From NCBI GenBank assembly GCA_016714975.1, contig JADKBR010000015.1:124001-188000 (forward strand): a stretch of DNA of 64,000 nucleotides, read 5' to 3'. Positions within the stretch are counted from its first letter, which is position 1, and each line of letters opens with the position of its first letter. Shown piece after piece: positions 8,994 to 17,172 of this stretch. The notes below the pieces were generated by a model, which worked only from the letters and a program-made list of their open reading frames with translations, was not told the origin of the DNA and ran no database searches. Made by a program: the position numbers and the translations under genes. Source of the DNA: Candidatus Dechloromonas phosphorivorans. Lineage in GTDB: Bacteria; Pseudomonadota; Gammaproteobacteria; Burkholderiales; Rhodocyclaceae.

Positions 8994-9722
8994 TCATAGC
9001 TCCTGCAACTCCTTGAATATTCTGCGCGTTTCCAGCTCCTTGCCGCCGAGATAATAAGCCATCAGCGTGCGCATCAACTGCTTGGCCTCGCCGCGCGATC
9101 GCGGATCCGAGAAATCCTCGGCAGCAAGATCGCGCAAGGTCTTCCCGCTGACCGCCTGGGCGGCGGCACCCGCATGCTCCAGCTTCACCGGGCCCTGTTC
9201 CATGCGGTAGGTGTAATAGGCTGCGGGAATGATTTCCTTGCCGCTACTGTCATGAGTCAAGGTCAGTCCGTAGCCGAGCTCCTGCAACAATGCTTTCTCG
9301 AAGCGGCGCAGGTCGGCCTCGCGCTCCCTGGCCCCGGTATCGTCGGCCAGCCGTGAAAGCAACTCCGCGTAGCGCGCAAAGAGCTTCTCGTGGGCATCCT
9401 CGCGCGGCAGCAGGTGCATCAGCAACTCGTTGAGGTAGTACCCGCAAAAAAGAGTTGCGCCCTCCAGCAAGGGTTGCCCGCCCTGCCATTCGGCCTTCAT
9501 CAGGGTCAGAACCTCGCCTTTGCCGGCCCAGCCAAGTTCAAGGGGCTGAAATGCCATCAACAGGCCGCGAATCGCTGAACGCGGCCGGCGTGCCCCGCGT
9601 GCCAGCAGCGCCATGCGCCCGAAGTCACGGGAAAACACTTCGACGATGAGACTTGTTTCCCGGAACGGGTATGCGTGCAAAACGTAGGCCGGCTGGCCAT
9701 CGACTTTGCTGCGCAGGTTCAT
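8994..9722 (-). CDS. recO: DNA repair protein RecO
   Basis: 242 residues. The N-terminal OB-fold shows AYVLHAYPFRETSLIVEVFSR and LLARGARRPRSA, typical RecO text; the C-terminal helical domain follows. RecO loads RecA in the RecFOR pathway of gap repair. I start at the ATG that overlaps the era stop (ATGA) rather than at an upstream in-frame codon. The protein is complete to its usual KELQEL-type end, so the ICE lies just beyond and has not truncated it. In many betaproteobacteria pdxJ follows recO; here the ICE boundary does. Confidence 0.93.
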   Translation of the reverse strand: MNLRSKVDGQPAYVLHAYPFRETSLIVEVFSRDFGRMALLARGARRPRSAIRGLLMAFQPLELGWAGKGEVLTLMKAEWQGGQPLLEGATLFCGYYLNELLMHLLPREDAHEKLFARYAELLSRLADDTGAREREADLRRFEKALLQELGYGLTLTHDSSGKEIIPAAYYTYRMEQGPVKLEHAGAAAQAVSGKTLRDLAAEDFSDPRSRGEAKQLMRTLMAYYLGGKELETRRIFKELQEL

Positions 9723-10603
9723 TCGTAACCGAGACTCTTCAGCAGGCGCTCGTCGTCGTTCCAGCCGGATTTGACCTTGACCCACACCTCGAGATAGACC
9801 TTGCCGTCGAACAGGCGCTCCATGTCCTGACGGGCTTCGCTGGCGATCCGCTTGAGCGCTTCGCCGCCCTTGCCGATGACGATCGCCTTGTGGCTGTCGC
9901 GGTCGACGACGATTGCAGCGAAAATCCGCCGCAGATTGCCTTCGATCTCGAATTTCTCGATCTCGACCGTCGTCGCATAAGGCAGTTCGTCGCCAATGAG
10001 ACGGAAGACCTTTTCCCGGATGTATTCGGCGGCGAGAAACCGCTCGCTCTTGTCGGTCAGATCGTCCTCCGGGAACATCAGCCCTTCATTGGGCAGGTGC
10101 TTGCGCGCTTCGGCAAGCAGTTCCCCGGTCTGGCGACCCTTGGTCGCGCTGATCGGCACCACCGCAGCGTAATCATGCTCTGCGGAGACCTGAGCGATGA
10201 ACGGCAGCAGAGCCGTTCGATCCTTCAACTGGTCAGTCTTGTTGATGACCAGAATGACCGGGCGGTCCTTGGGCAGGAGCCTGACCACCGCCTGATCCTT
10301 GGCGTCGTAGCGACCGGCCTCGATGACGAAAAATACCAGATCGACATCGTTCAGGGTCTGCGTCACCCCGCGATTCATTGTCCGGTTCAAGGCATTGACA
10401 AACCTGGTCTGGAAGCCTGGCGTATCGACGAATACATATTGCGCGTCGCCGTTGGTAACAATCCCGGTGATCCGGTGCCGGGTGGTTTGCGCCTTGCGCG
10501 AAACGATGCTGATCTTCTCGCCGACAAGATGGTTGAGCAACGTCGATTTGCCGACGTTGGGACGGCCAACGATGGCGATGTACCCGGAACGGATCTTCTT
10601 CAT
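9719..10603 (-). CDS. era: GTPase Era
   Basis: 294 residues. G1 GRPNVGKST near residue 13, G3 DTPGF, G4 NKTD and G5 SATKG are present, followed by the C-terminal KH domain with VIGKGGEALKRIASEAR. Era binds the 16S rRNA 3' end and assists 30S maturation. It overlaps rnc upstream and recO downstream by ATGA junctions, the usual rnc-era-recO arrangement, so expression should be coupled. Confidence 0.97.
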   Translation of the reverse strand: MKKIRSGYIAIVGRPNVGKSTLLNHLVGEKISIVSRKAQTTRHRITGIVTNGDAQYVFVDTPGFQTRFVNALNRTMNRGVTQTLNDVDLVFFVIEAGRYDAKDQAVVRLLPKDRPVILVINKTDQLKDRTALLPFIAQVSAEHDYAAVVPISATKGRQTGELLAEARKHLPNEGLMFPEDDLTDKSERFLAAEYIREKVFRLIGDELPYATTVEIEKFEIEGNLRRIFAAIVVDRDSHKAIVIGKGGEALKRIASEARQDMERLFDGKVYLEVWVKVKSGWNDDERLLKSLGYE

Positions 10604-11271
10604 GCCTTGAGTACTTTCAGTGCGCTATCGGCAGCGGCCTGCTCGGCTAGACGACGGCTGCTGCCCTGCCCGATCGTGCGCATGGCGGGATTCTCGATTT
10701 CGCATGCCACTTCGAAGCGCTGTTCATGGGCTGCCCCGCTGGCCTCGATGACCAGATAGCGCGGCAATGGTCTCTTTCGACCCTGCAGCCATTCCTGCAA
10801 GCGGGTCTTGGCATCCTTGTTCGGCTGCCCTTGCATCAGTTCGTCGAACAGGGGGAGATAGAGGCGGGCGATGACCGTTTGCGCCGCTTCGAAACCACCA
10901 TCGAGGTAGACAGCTCCGATCAGCGCCTCCACTGCATCAGCCAGAATCGATGGTCGCTCGGCGCCACCACTCTTCAATTCACCCTCGCCCAGACGCAAGT
11001 ATTTGCCGATACTCAGTGTGACGGCCAACCGGTGCAGCGCATCCTGACGAACCAGATTGGCGCGCAACCGCGAAAGCTCGCCTTCCGCCAAATCCGGATG
11101 GCGCCTGAAAAGCGCCACGGCGATCACGCAGTTTAAAATTCCATCACCAATGAATTCGAGCCGCTCGTTGTTAGGGTTGCCGAAGCTGCGATGTGTCAGC
11201 GCAGTCTGCAACAGGGCAGGATCCGCAAAAGCATGCCCCAGTGCCGCCGGCAGCGTCGACAAGTCAATCAC
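10600..11271 (-). CDS. rnc: Ribonuclease III
   Basis: 223 residues. The signature NERLEFIGDGIL near residue 35 holds the catalytic Glu and Asp; a second acidic site appears in LADAVEALIGAVYLDGG. A dsRNA-binding domain occupies the last 70 residues. The enzyme processes rRNA precursors and structured RNAs. It heads the rnc-era-recO set and is separated by 7 bases from the DUF4845 gene upstream. Confidence 0.97.
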   Translation of the reverse strand: MIDLSTLPAALGHAFADPALLQTALTHRSFGNPNNERLEFIGDGILNCVIAVALFRRHPDLAEGELSRLRANLVRQDALHRLAVTLSIGKYLRLGEGELKSGGAERPSILADAVEALIGAVYLDGGFEAAQTVIARLYLPLFDELMQGQPNKDAKTRLQEWLQGRKRPLPRYLVIEASGAAHEQRFEVACEIENPAMRTIGQGSSRRLAEQAAADSALKVLKA

Positions 11272-11278
11272 CCATCCT

Positions 11279-11629
11279 TCAGTTAGCGGACGAACCCTTG
11301 TAGTTGATCACCAGACTGACATTGGCGAACAGCGGGATACGCTTGTCGTAGTCGAATGAAACAACGATCGCGCCCTTGTCCTTGGAAACATCAAGCTGTT
11401 CCGGCTTGAAGTCGAGCTGATCGATATTGGCAAAGTTATCGAAAGTCTTTCTGACATCGGCAACAGTCGCCTCGGGGCCCACCCTGGCAACCGTCGCCTT
11501 GACATCTTTGAGAATCTTGTAGTACTCAATCACCGTCGGCGCCACTTTCATGCCCAGCACAGCCACCAGTGTGACCACGACACCCCAGAAAATTAGGCCG
11601 GAAAGTGCCACCCCACGTTGATATTTCAT
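11279..11629 (-). CDS. DUF4845 membrane protein
   Basis: 116 residues from an ATG with AGGAG upstream. One N-terminal membrane helix (GVALSGLIFWGVVVTLVAVLGM) is followed by a small periplasmic domain (VAPTVIEYYKILKDVKATV, then SFDYDKRIPLFANVSLVINYKG). DUF4845 proteins usually sit between lepB and rnc in betaproteobacteria, as here, and resemble pilin-like anchored proteins. Function unknown; the position suggests a link to protein export or envelope processing. Confidence 0.85.
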   Translation of the reverse strand: MKYQRGVALSGLIFWGVVVTLVAVLGMKVAPTVIEYYKILKDVKATVARVGPEATVADVRKTFDNFANIDQLDFKPEQLDVSKDKGAIVVSFDYDKRIPLFANVSLVINYKGSSAN

Positions 11630-11639
11630 TTTATTCTCC

Positions 11640-12428
11640 TCACTTGAAGGAACCAATCCGGCTGGGACTGCTCAGGTTCAACCAGATAAAGAATGCCTTG
11701 CCCACGATATTTTGTTCGGGTACAAAACCCCAGAAACGACTGTCACGACTATTGTCACGGTTATCGCCCATCATGAAGTAGTGCCCGGGCGGCACCTTGC
11801 AGACCACACCGGCCGCATTGTAGGTGCAATTCTCGCGATAAGGAAACTGCGTTGCATCGGAGACAAAGGCTGGCGCATCACTGTCATTCAAGTATCTGTA
11901 CTCGACATCGCCCATTCTAGCGACATATTGTTCCGAGTAGTAGAGGCGTTCCGGATGGCGATAGTCCTCGGTTTTTTCCGTATCCGCCGGCTGGCCGTTT
12001 ATTGTCAGACGCTTGCTCTGATAAGCAACCGTATCTCCGGGAACGCCGACCACGCGCTTGATGTAATCGAGCGACGGATCTTCCGGGTAGCGAAAGACCA
12101 TCACGTCGCCCCGTTGCGGCGAATTGATGTCGATGATCTTCTTGTTGATCACCGGCAGGCGGATGCCATAGGTGAACTTGTTGACCAGGATGAAATCGCC
12201 GACCAGCAGGGTCGGAATCATCGAGCCGGAGGGAATCTTGAATGGCTCGAAGAGGAAGGAGCGCAGCACGAAGACGAGCAGTATGACCGGGAAGAAGCTG
12301 GCGCCCCACTCCACCCACAGCGGCTCCTTGGCATCCTTGGCGCGCAATTTCCGGAATTTGAACACGTCGACCGCATAGAGCACACCGGTCACAACGGTCA
12401 GCACGAAGAGAATAAGGGCAAAGTTCAT
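11640..12428 (-). CDS. lepB: Signal peptidase I
   Basis: 262 residues with two N-terminal membrane segments. Catalytic Ser is in IPSGSMIPTLLVGDF (about residue 69) and the Lys base in YIKRVVGVPGD (about residue 124). Later boxes GDNRDNSRDSRFWGFVP are complete. The enzyme cleaves signal peptides at the periplasmic face of the inner membrane. It lies 10 bases after lepA, forming the usual lepA-lepB operon. Confidence 0.97.
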   Translation of the reverse strand: MNFALILFVLTVVTGVLYAVDVFKFRKLRAKDAKEPLWVEWGASFFPVILLVFVLRSFLFEPFKIPSGSMIPTLLVGDFILVNKFTYGIRLPVINKKIIDINSPQRGDVMVFRYPEDPSLDYIKRVVGVPGDTVAYQSKRLTINGQPADTEKTEDYRHPERLYYSEQYVARMGDVEYRYLNDSDAPAFVSDATQFPYRENCTYNAAGVVCKVPPGHYFMMGDNRDNSRDSRFWGFVPEQNIVGKAFFIWLNLSSPSRIGSFK

Positions 12429-12438
12429 TGGTCAAATC

Positions 12439-14229
12439 TCAATTATCGACACGCAGGATGGCCAGAAAGGCCTCCTGTGGAATTTCCACGTTTCCGACCT
12501 GCTTCATCCGCTTCTTGCCAGCTTTCTGCTTTTCCAGGAGTTTCCTCTTGCGTGTGATGTCACCACCATAGCACTTGGCCAGCACGTCCTTGCGCATCGC
12601 CTTGACGTTTTCACGGGCGATGATATGTGCGCCGATGGCAGCCTGAATCGCCACGTCGTACATCTGGCGGGGAATCAGTTCGCGCATCTTGGAAGCCAGT
12701 TCGCGGCCGCGATATTGCGAGTTGGCACGATGCACAATCAACGACAGGGCATCCACCTTTTCGCTGTTGATCAGGATATCCAGCTTGACCACATCGGCCG
12801 CTCGGTATTCCTTGAACTCGTAGTCAAGCGAGGCATACCCTTTCGAGCACGACTTCAGCCTGTCAAAAAAGTCCATGACCACTTCCGCCATCGGTATTTC
12901 ATAGACCAGCTTTACCTGGCGACCGTGGTAATGCATGTCGATCTGGTTACCGCGCTTCTGGTTGCACAAGGTGATGACGTTACCCAGATAGTCCTGGGGC
13001 ACGAAGATCGTCGCGGTAATGATCGGCTCGCGAATTTCCTCGATCTTGCTCAGTTCGGGGAGCTTGGCAGGGTTTTCGATCTGGGTCACCGAACCATCGC
13101 GCATCACCAGTTCGTAAACAACAGTGGGTGCGGTGGTGATCAGATCCTGATCGAATTCACGCTCTAGGCGCTCCTGTACGATCTCCATGTGCAGCAGACC
13201 CAGAAAGCCACAGCGGAAGCCGAAGCCGAGTGCCTGCGACACTTCCGGTTCGTAGTGCAGCGAGGCGTCGTTGAGTTTCAGCTTTTCCAGCGATTCGCGT
13301 AGCGAATCGTATTGATTGGACTCGACCGGGTAGAGGCCGGCAAATACCTGCGGCTTGATCTCCTTGAAACCGGGCAAAGGTTGGGCAGCCTTCCGATCAA
13401 CCGTGGTGATTGTATCGCCGACCTTGGCTGCTTTCAATTCCTTGATCCCGGCAGTGACGAAACCCACTTCGCCGGCACGCAGTGCGTCGCGCGAGACCGA
13501 CTTCGGCGAAAACACCCCAACCTGTTCGCACAACTGCTGGGCGCCACTTGCCATGAAAAACACCTTGTCTTTCGGGCGCAAGACACCGTCGACGACGCGC
13601 ACCAGCATGACCACACCAACGAAGTTGTCGAACCACGAGTCGATGATCAAGGCTTTGAGCGGTGCTTCCGGATCGCCCTTGGGCGGCGGAATGCGGGCGA
13701 CCACCGCTTCCAGAATATCCTCGACGCCCAGGCCGGTCTTCGCCGAAGCGAGGACGGCATCGGTCGCGTCGATACCGATCACATCCTCGATCTCCTGCCG
13801 AGCGCCATCGGGGTCAGCAGAAGGGAGGTCGATCTTGTTCAGCACCGGCACGACCTCGACATCGAGTTCAAGGGCCGTGTAGCAATTGGCAACGGTTTGC
13901 GCCTCGACACCCTGCGAGGCATCGACCACCAGGAGTGCGCCTTCGCAAGCCGACAACGAACGTGACACCTCATACGAGAAATCGACGTGGCCCGGCGTAT
14001 CGATCAGGTTCAGGTTGTAGACCCTGCCGTCACGCGCCTTGTATTGGAGCGCCGCAGTCTGGGCCTTGATGGTTATGCCCCGTTCGCGCTCGATATCCAT
14101 CGAATCCAGCACCTGGGCCTCCATCTCGCGTTCGGAAAGGCCGCCGCAGAGGTGGATGATTCTATCCGCCAGCGTCGACTTGCCATGGTCGATATGAGCA
14201 ATGATGGAGAAATTTCTTATGTGATCCAT
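12439..14229 (-). CDS. lepA: Elongation factor 4 (LepA)
   Basis: 596 residues, full family length. The GTPase domain has AHIDHGKSTLADR near residue 10, DTPGHVDFSYEVSRSL and NKIDLPSADP; the C-terminal LepA-specific domain ends in KCYGGDITRKRKLLEKQK. LepA is a ribosome-associated GTPase that affects translation fidelity and 30S assembly. It is first in the lepA-lepB-DUF4845-rnc-era-recO run on the minus strand; a terminator lies just upstream. Confidence 0.98.
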   Translation of the reverse strand: MDHIRNFSIIAHIDHGKSTLADRIIHLCGGLSEREMEAQVLDSMDIERERGITIKAQTAALQYKARDGRVYNLNLIDTPGHVDFSYEVSRSLSACEGALLVVDASQGVEAQTVANCYTALELDVEVVPVLNKIDLPSADPDGARQEIEDVIGIDATDAVLASAKTGLGVEDILEAVVARIPPPKGDPEAPLKALIIDSWFDNFVGVVMLVRVVDGVLRPKDKVFFMASGAQQLCEQVGVFSPKSVSRDALRAGEVGFVTAGIKELKAAKVGDTITTVDRKAAQPLPGFKEIKPQVFAGLYPVESNQYDSLRESLEKLKLNDASLHYEPEVSQALGFGFRCGFLGLLHMEIVQERLEREFDQDLITTAPTVVYELVMRDGSVTQIENPAKLPELSKIEEIREPIITATIFVPQDYLGNVITLCNQKRGNQIDMHYHGRQVKLVYEIPMAEVVMDFFDRLKSCSKGYASLDYEFKEYRAADVVKLDILINSEKVDALSLIVHRANSQYRGRELASKMRELIPRQMYDVAIQAAIGAHIIARENVKAMRKDVLAKCYGGDITRKRKLLEKQKAGKKRMKQVGNVEIPQEAFLAILRVDN

Positions 14230-14233
14230 TAGT

Positions 14234-14260
14234 AAAAAAGGGCGCTTTTGCAGCGCCCTT
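14234..14260 (-). terminator. Rho-independent terminator between grx and lepA
   Basis: Read on the minus strand: perfect 8-bp stem AAGGGCGC / GCGCCCTT, 7-nt loop, then a U-run. It should end transcription of the rpoE-rseC-mucD-grx block before lepA, so lepA probably has its own promoter or depends on read-through. Confidence 0.85.
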
Positions 14261-14283
14261 CCTTGTTCAGAAGACCCTGAATT

Positions 14284-14529
14284 CTAACGGATTCCGGCCA
14301 AATATTCACGGACTTTGGGCTCATCGAGGAAGTGGTGACACAGTTCGGCTTCGCCATGCAGCAGCGCCGGGACCAATTGATCATATCTTGCTTCGAGAGC
14401 CGGATCTGAATCAACATCGAGAACCGTCACCGAAGCGCCAAACTCTTCGGCGAGCGGAGCCAATGCCACCTCCATCTTGAGACAGAGGTGGCAGTAGCTC
14501 CGGCTGAGAAGAGTCAGGTCAATTGCCAT
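14284..14529 (-). CDS. Glutaredoxin-family protein (DUF836-like)
   Basis: 81 residues. A CxxC redox motif (SYCHLCLKMEVAL) lies near residue 13, with VTVLDVDSDPALEARY and LVPALLHG in glutaredoxin-like order; the cis-proline is in LVPAL. It is a probable cytosolic thiol-disulfide protein, and proteins of this type often sit between mucD and lepA in betaproteobacteria. Its start overlaps the mucD stop by 11 bases, implying coupling. Confidence 0.82.
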   Translation of the reverse strand: MAIDLTLLSRSYCHLCLKMEVALAPLAEEFGASVTVLDVDSDPALEARYDQLVPALLHGEAELCHHFLDEPKVREYLAGIR

Positions 14530-15937
14530 TGAGACCCTTGATGGTCACGAAGGACTGCATGTCGCCACGGCGGATCAGGAGCGTGATGTTGCTACCCTTT
14601 TCAAACTGCGCCAGCAGTTTGTTGAACTGCTCGACCGTCGTGACTTCCGTCGTTGCTCCCTTGCTGATCAGTGCGATGATGATGTCACCGGCGCGCAGAT
14701 CGGCCCGCGCATTGGCACCGCGAACATCCTGGATCAGCAGGCCGGAGGACATCTTGAGGTCCCGCTTCTGCTCTGCAGTCAGTTCGCTGACCACCAGTCC
14801 GAGACGATTTGCCTGCTGTTCCGCAGGCTTCCCACCCCGGGCCGGGCGGCTGGAAGCCGTCTTTTCTTCCGTCATTTCACCGACAGTCACGGCAATGTCT
14901 CGGGTCGCGCCTTTGCGCCACACCTGGACTGTCGATCGCGTGCCTGGCTTGGTTGCGCCGACCAGGCGCGGGAGGTCGGCGGAGGTATTGATCGCCTTGC
15001 CATCGAATTTGAGGATGACGTCACCCGGTTCCAGTCCCGCCTTCTCCGCCGGGCCGCCCTTTTCGACTGCATTGACGACGGCACCCATGGGCTTGCTCAA
15101 TGCCAGTGACTCCGCCAGTTCCTTGCTGACTTCCTGAATCACGACACCAAGGCGCCCACGGCTGACCTTGCCGGAAGCGCGCAACTGGTTCTGGATTTCC
15201 ATCGCAACATCGATAGGAATGGCGAAAGATACGCCCATGTAACCGCCGCTGCGACTGTAGATCTGCGAGTTGATGCCGACGACCTCGCCGCGCATGTTGA
15301 AAAGCGGGCCGCCGGAATTGCCGGGATTGATCGCGACATCCGTCTGGATGAAGGGGACGTAGTTTTCCTGAGGCAACGACCGGCCCTTGGCGGAAACAAT
15401 ACCCGCAGTCACCGAGTTGTCAAAACCGAAGGGCGAACCGATGGCCACAACCCACTCGCCGACCTTGAGCTGCGCCGGGTCCGCCATTTTCACGGCCGGG
15501 AGTCCGCTGGCCTCGATCTTCAGCAGCGCGACATCGGTTCGCTTGTCGGCGCCGATGATCTTCGCCTTGAATTCACGCTTGTCGGTCAGGCGCACCGTCA
15601 CTTCATCCGCGCCGTCGACGACATGGGCATTGGTCAGAATATAGCCGTCTTGGCTCACGATGAAGCCTGATCCGAGCGACTTGTTCTCGAACTCGCGCGG
15701 CGTGCTGCCTCCCGGTCCCCGGGGAATGAAGCGCTTGAAGAACTCGAAGGCCGGGTCGCTCTCGTCGAACGGAAAAGGCATTCCCTGGTTGCCGCGCATC
15801 ACCTGCGTCGTGCTGATATTGACAACGGCTGGCCCCTGTTTCTCGGCCAGTTCGGTGAAGTCCGGCAGACCGCGGGTCTGCGCAAGCGCCATTGAAAAAA
15901 CAAGAAGGAATGAAAAGAGAGCCAGAAAACGCTTCAT
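14519..15937 (-). CDS. mucD: Periplasmic serine protease, DegQ/MucD family
   Basis: 472 residues from an ATG with a perfect AGGAGG; longer in-frame starts would bury the signal peptide MKRFLALFSFLLVFSMALA. The catalytic triad is His in LTNAHVVDGAD, Asp in DKRTDVALLKI and Ser in NPGNSGGPLF. Two PDZ domains follow (GRLGVVIQEVSKE and RLGLVVSELT). It degrades or refolds damaged envelope proteins. It lies downstream of rpoE and rseC, matching an envelope-stress operon. Confidence 0.95.
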   Translation of the reverse strand: MKRFLALFSFLLVFSMALAQTRGLPDFTELAEKQGPAVVNISTTQVMRGNQGMPFPFDESDPAFEFFKRFIPRGPGGSTPREFENKSLGSGFIVSQDGYILTNAHVVDGADEVTVRLTDKREFKAKIIGADKRTDVALLKIEASGLPAVKMADPAQLKVGEWVVAIGSPFGFDNSVTAGIVSAKGRSLPQENYVPFIQTDVAINPGNSGGPLFNMRGEVVGINSQIYSRSGGYMGVSFAIPIDVAMEIQNQLRASGKVSRGRLGVVIQEVSKELAESLALSKPMGAVVNAVEKGGPAEKAGLEPGDVILKFDGKAINTSADLPRLVGATKPGTRSTVQVWRKGATRDIAVTVGEMTEEKTASSRPARGGKPAEQQANRLGLVVSELTAEQKRDLKMSSGLLIQDVRGANARADLRAGDIIIALISKGATTEVTTVEQFNKLLAQFEKGSNITLLIRRGDMQSFVTIKGLNGN

Positions 15938-15959
15938 TGGCGTGCACCTCCTGAATTGC

Positions 15960-16397
15960 TTAAGACGAACGGGAAACGATATGGGGATGATTTGCGGAAA
16001 AACCAGTACCCGCCGCCGCGCGGCGACGAACATGAAGAAAGGCGAGCACCAAGCCGGCCAGACTTCCAAGCATCGCGCCTGGATCGTCTCCAAGAAGCAT
16101 CCCGAGAAGGGCGCCGGCGATTGTTGCGGTCAACGGCAGAACGTAGGCCAAATTCGCGCTCCGCCGGACACTGTCGGCGGATATCGCGAGTGTTACACGA
16201 TCACCGACCCTGGCTCCGATTTCGTTGGCGACGCGATAGATTTTCGGAGTGGAACAGAACATCTGGGTCAACTGCTGACCGCCGCAGCCCCCCGCTTCGT
16301 GGCAGCGCCCGCAACCTCCCCGCTCTACCTCGACCAGGGCATCGGCTTGGTTGATCTCGCGGACGACGGCGTGGACCGTACTTGGCTCGGAATTCAT
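15960..16397 (-). CDS. rseC: SoxR-reducing/sigma-E regulator RseC family protein
   Basis: 145 residues. Cysteine cluster GGCGRCHEAGGCGG near residue 28, then two membrane helices (LAYVLPLTATIAGALLGMLLG and PGAMLGSLAGLVLAFLHV). RseC proteins are inner-membrane and positively affect sigma-E or reduce SoxR. I start at ATG 16397; a TTG one codon upstream is also possible. It overlaps or abuts the rpoE stop. The anti-sigma genes rseA and rseB, which usually lie between rpoE and rseC, are absent. Confidence 0.85.
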   Translation of the reverse strand: MNSEPSTVHAVVREINQADALVEVERGGCGRCHEAGGCGGQQLTQMFCSTPKIYRVANEIGARVGDRVTLAISADSVRRSANLAYVLPLTATIAGALLGMLLGDDPGAMLGSLAGLVLAFLHVRRRAAAGTGFSANHPHIVSRSS

Positions 16398-16400
16398 CAA

Positions 16401-17012
16401 TTACCAGCGGCGATCCGGCGCGAGATCGAGCAGAGGCCGCAACTTCAGTGCGACCGCCTCACGGGCGCGGAAAATTCGCGAGCGCACGGTACCGATCGGG
16501 CAATTCATCATGTCCGCGATTTCCTCGTAGGACAGACCGTCAATTTCACGCAGGACGATCGCCCTGCGCAACTCCTCGGGCAGTGCGTCGATGGCGGAAT
16601 TGACGGTTTCCCCGATCTGCTTCGACATCAGAAGACTCTCGGGGGTGTTGATATCGCGCAATTGATCGGCGGAGTCGAAAGTCTCGGCTTCCTCGCTGTC
16701 GAACTGGGTCGACGTCGGCGCGCGCCGGCCTTGGGCAACCAGATAATTCTTGGCCGTATTGATACCGATGCGGTACAGCCAGGTGTAGAAAGCGCTGTCG
16801 CCACGAAACGACGGTAACGCCCTATAGGCCTTGATGAAGGCTTCCTGCGTCACATCCTCGACTTCGGCGGCATCACGGACGAAACGCGACAGCAGCCTTC
16901 CCAGCTTGCGCTGGTACTTGCTCACCAACTGGTCGAACGCTTGTCGATCGCCAGCCTGCGCCCGCTCAACCAGTATCTGGTCGATCTCGCGCTCACTAGT
17001 CACCTCTTGCAT
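16401..17012 (-). CDS. rpoE: RNA polymerase sigma factor RpoE/AlgU
   Basis: 203 residues from the ATG of MQEVTSEREIDQILVERAQ; a longer upstream frame has no family resemblance. Region 2 contains DVTQEAFIKAYRALPSFRGDSAFYTWLYRIGINTAKN (split here by eye) and region 4 LPEELRRAIVLREIDGLSYEEIADMM. This ECF sigma factor drives the envelope-stress response. rseC and mucD follow. It is divergent from nadB across 160 bases. No anti-sigma gene is adjacent, so control of this factor here is unclear. Confidence 0.95.
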   Translation of the reverse strand: MQEVTSEREIDQILVERAQAGDRQAFDQLVSKYQRKLGRLLSRFVRDAAEVEDVTQEAFIKAYRALPSFRGDSAFYTWLYRIGINTAKNYLVAQGRRAPTSTQFDSEEAETFDSADQLRDINTPESLLMSKQIGETVNSAIDALPEELRRAIVLREIDGLSYEEIADMMNCPIGTVRSRIFRAREAVALKLRPLLDLAPDRRW

Positions 17013-17172
17013 GGTCTGTCGGAAGCTTTCCGGTCTGTTCGTCAGCAGGAGTATAGCCCAGCCGCATTCCTCGGGCAGCGATGTATTGCCCCTTAATTGT
17101 GTCCATCCGTAACGGCAGGAATCATTTCTTGCATGATATATTTGCCTCAAGCAATTCCGCTAGGGAAGAGCG

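Noticed and set aside
17013..17172. Sigma-E type autoregulatory promoter for rpoE
   Set aside because: GGAATTGCTTG and GGAATCATTTC stretches are present, but no matching -10 at the right distance could be supported.
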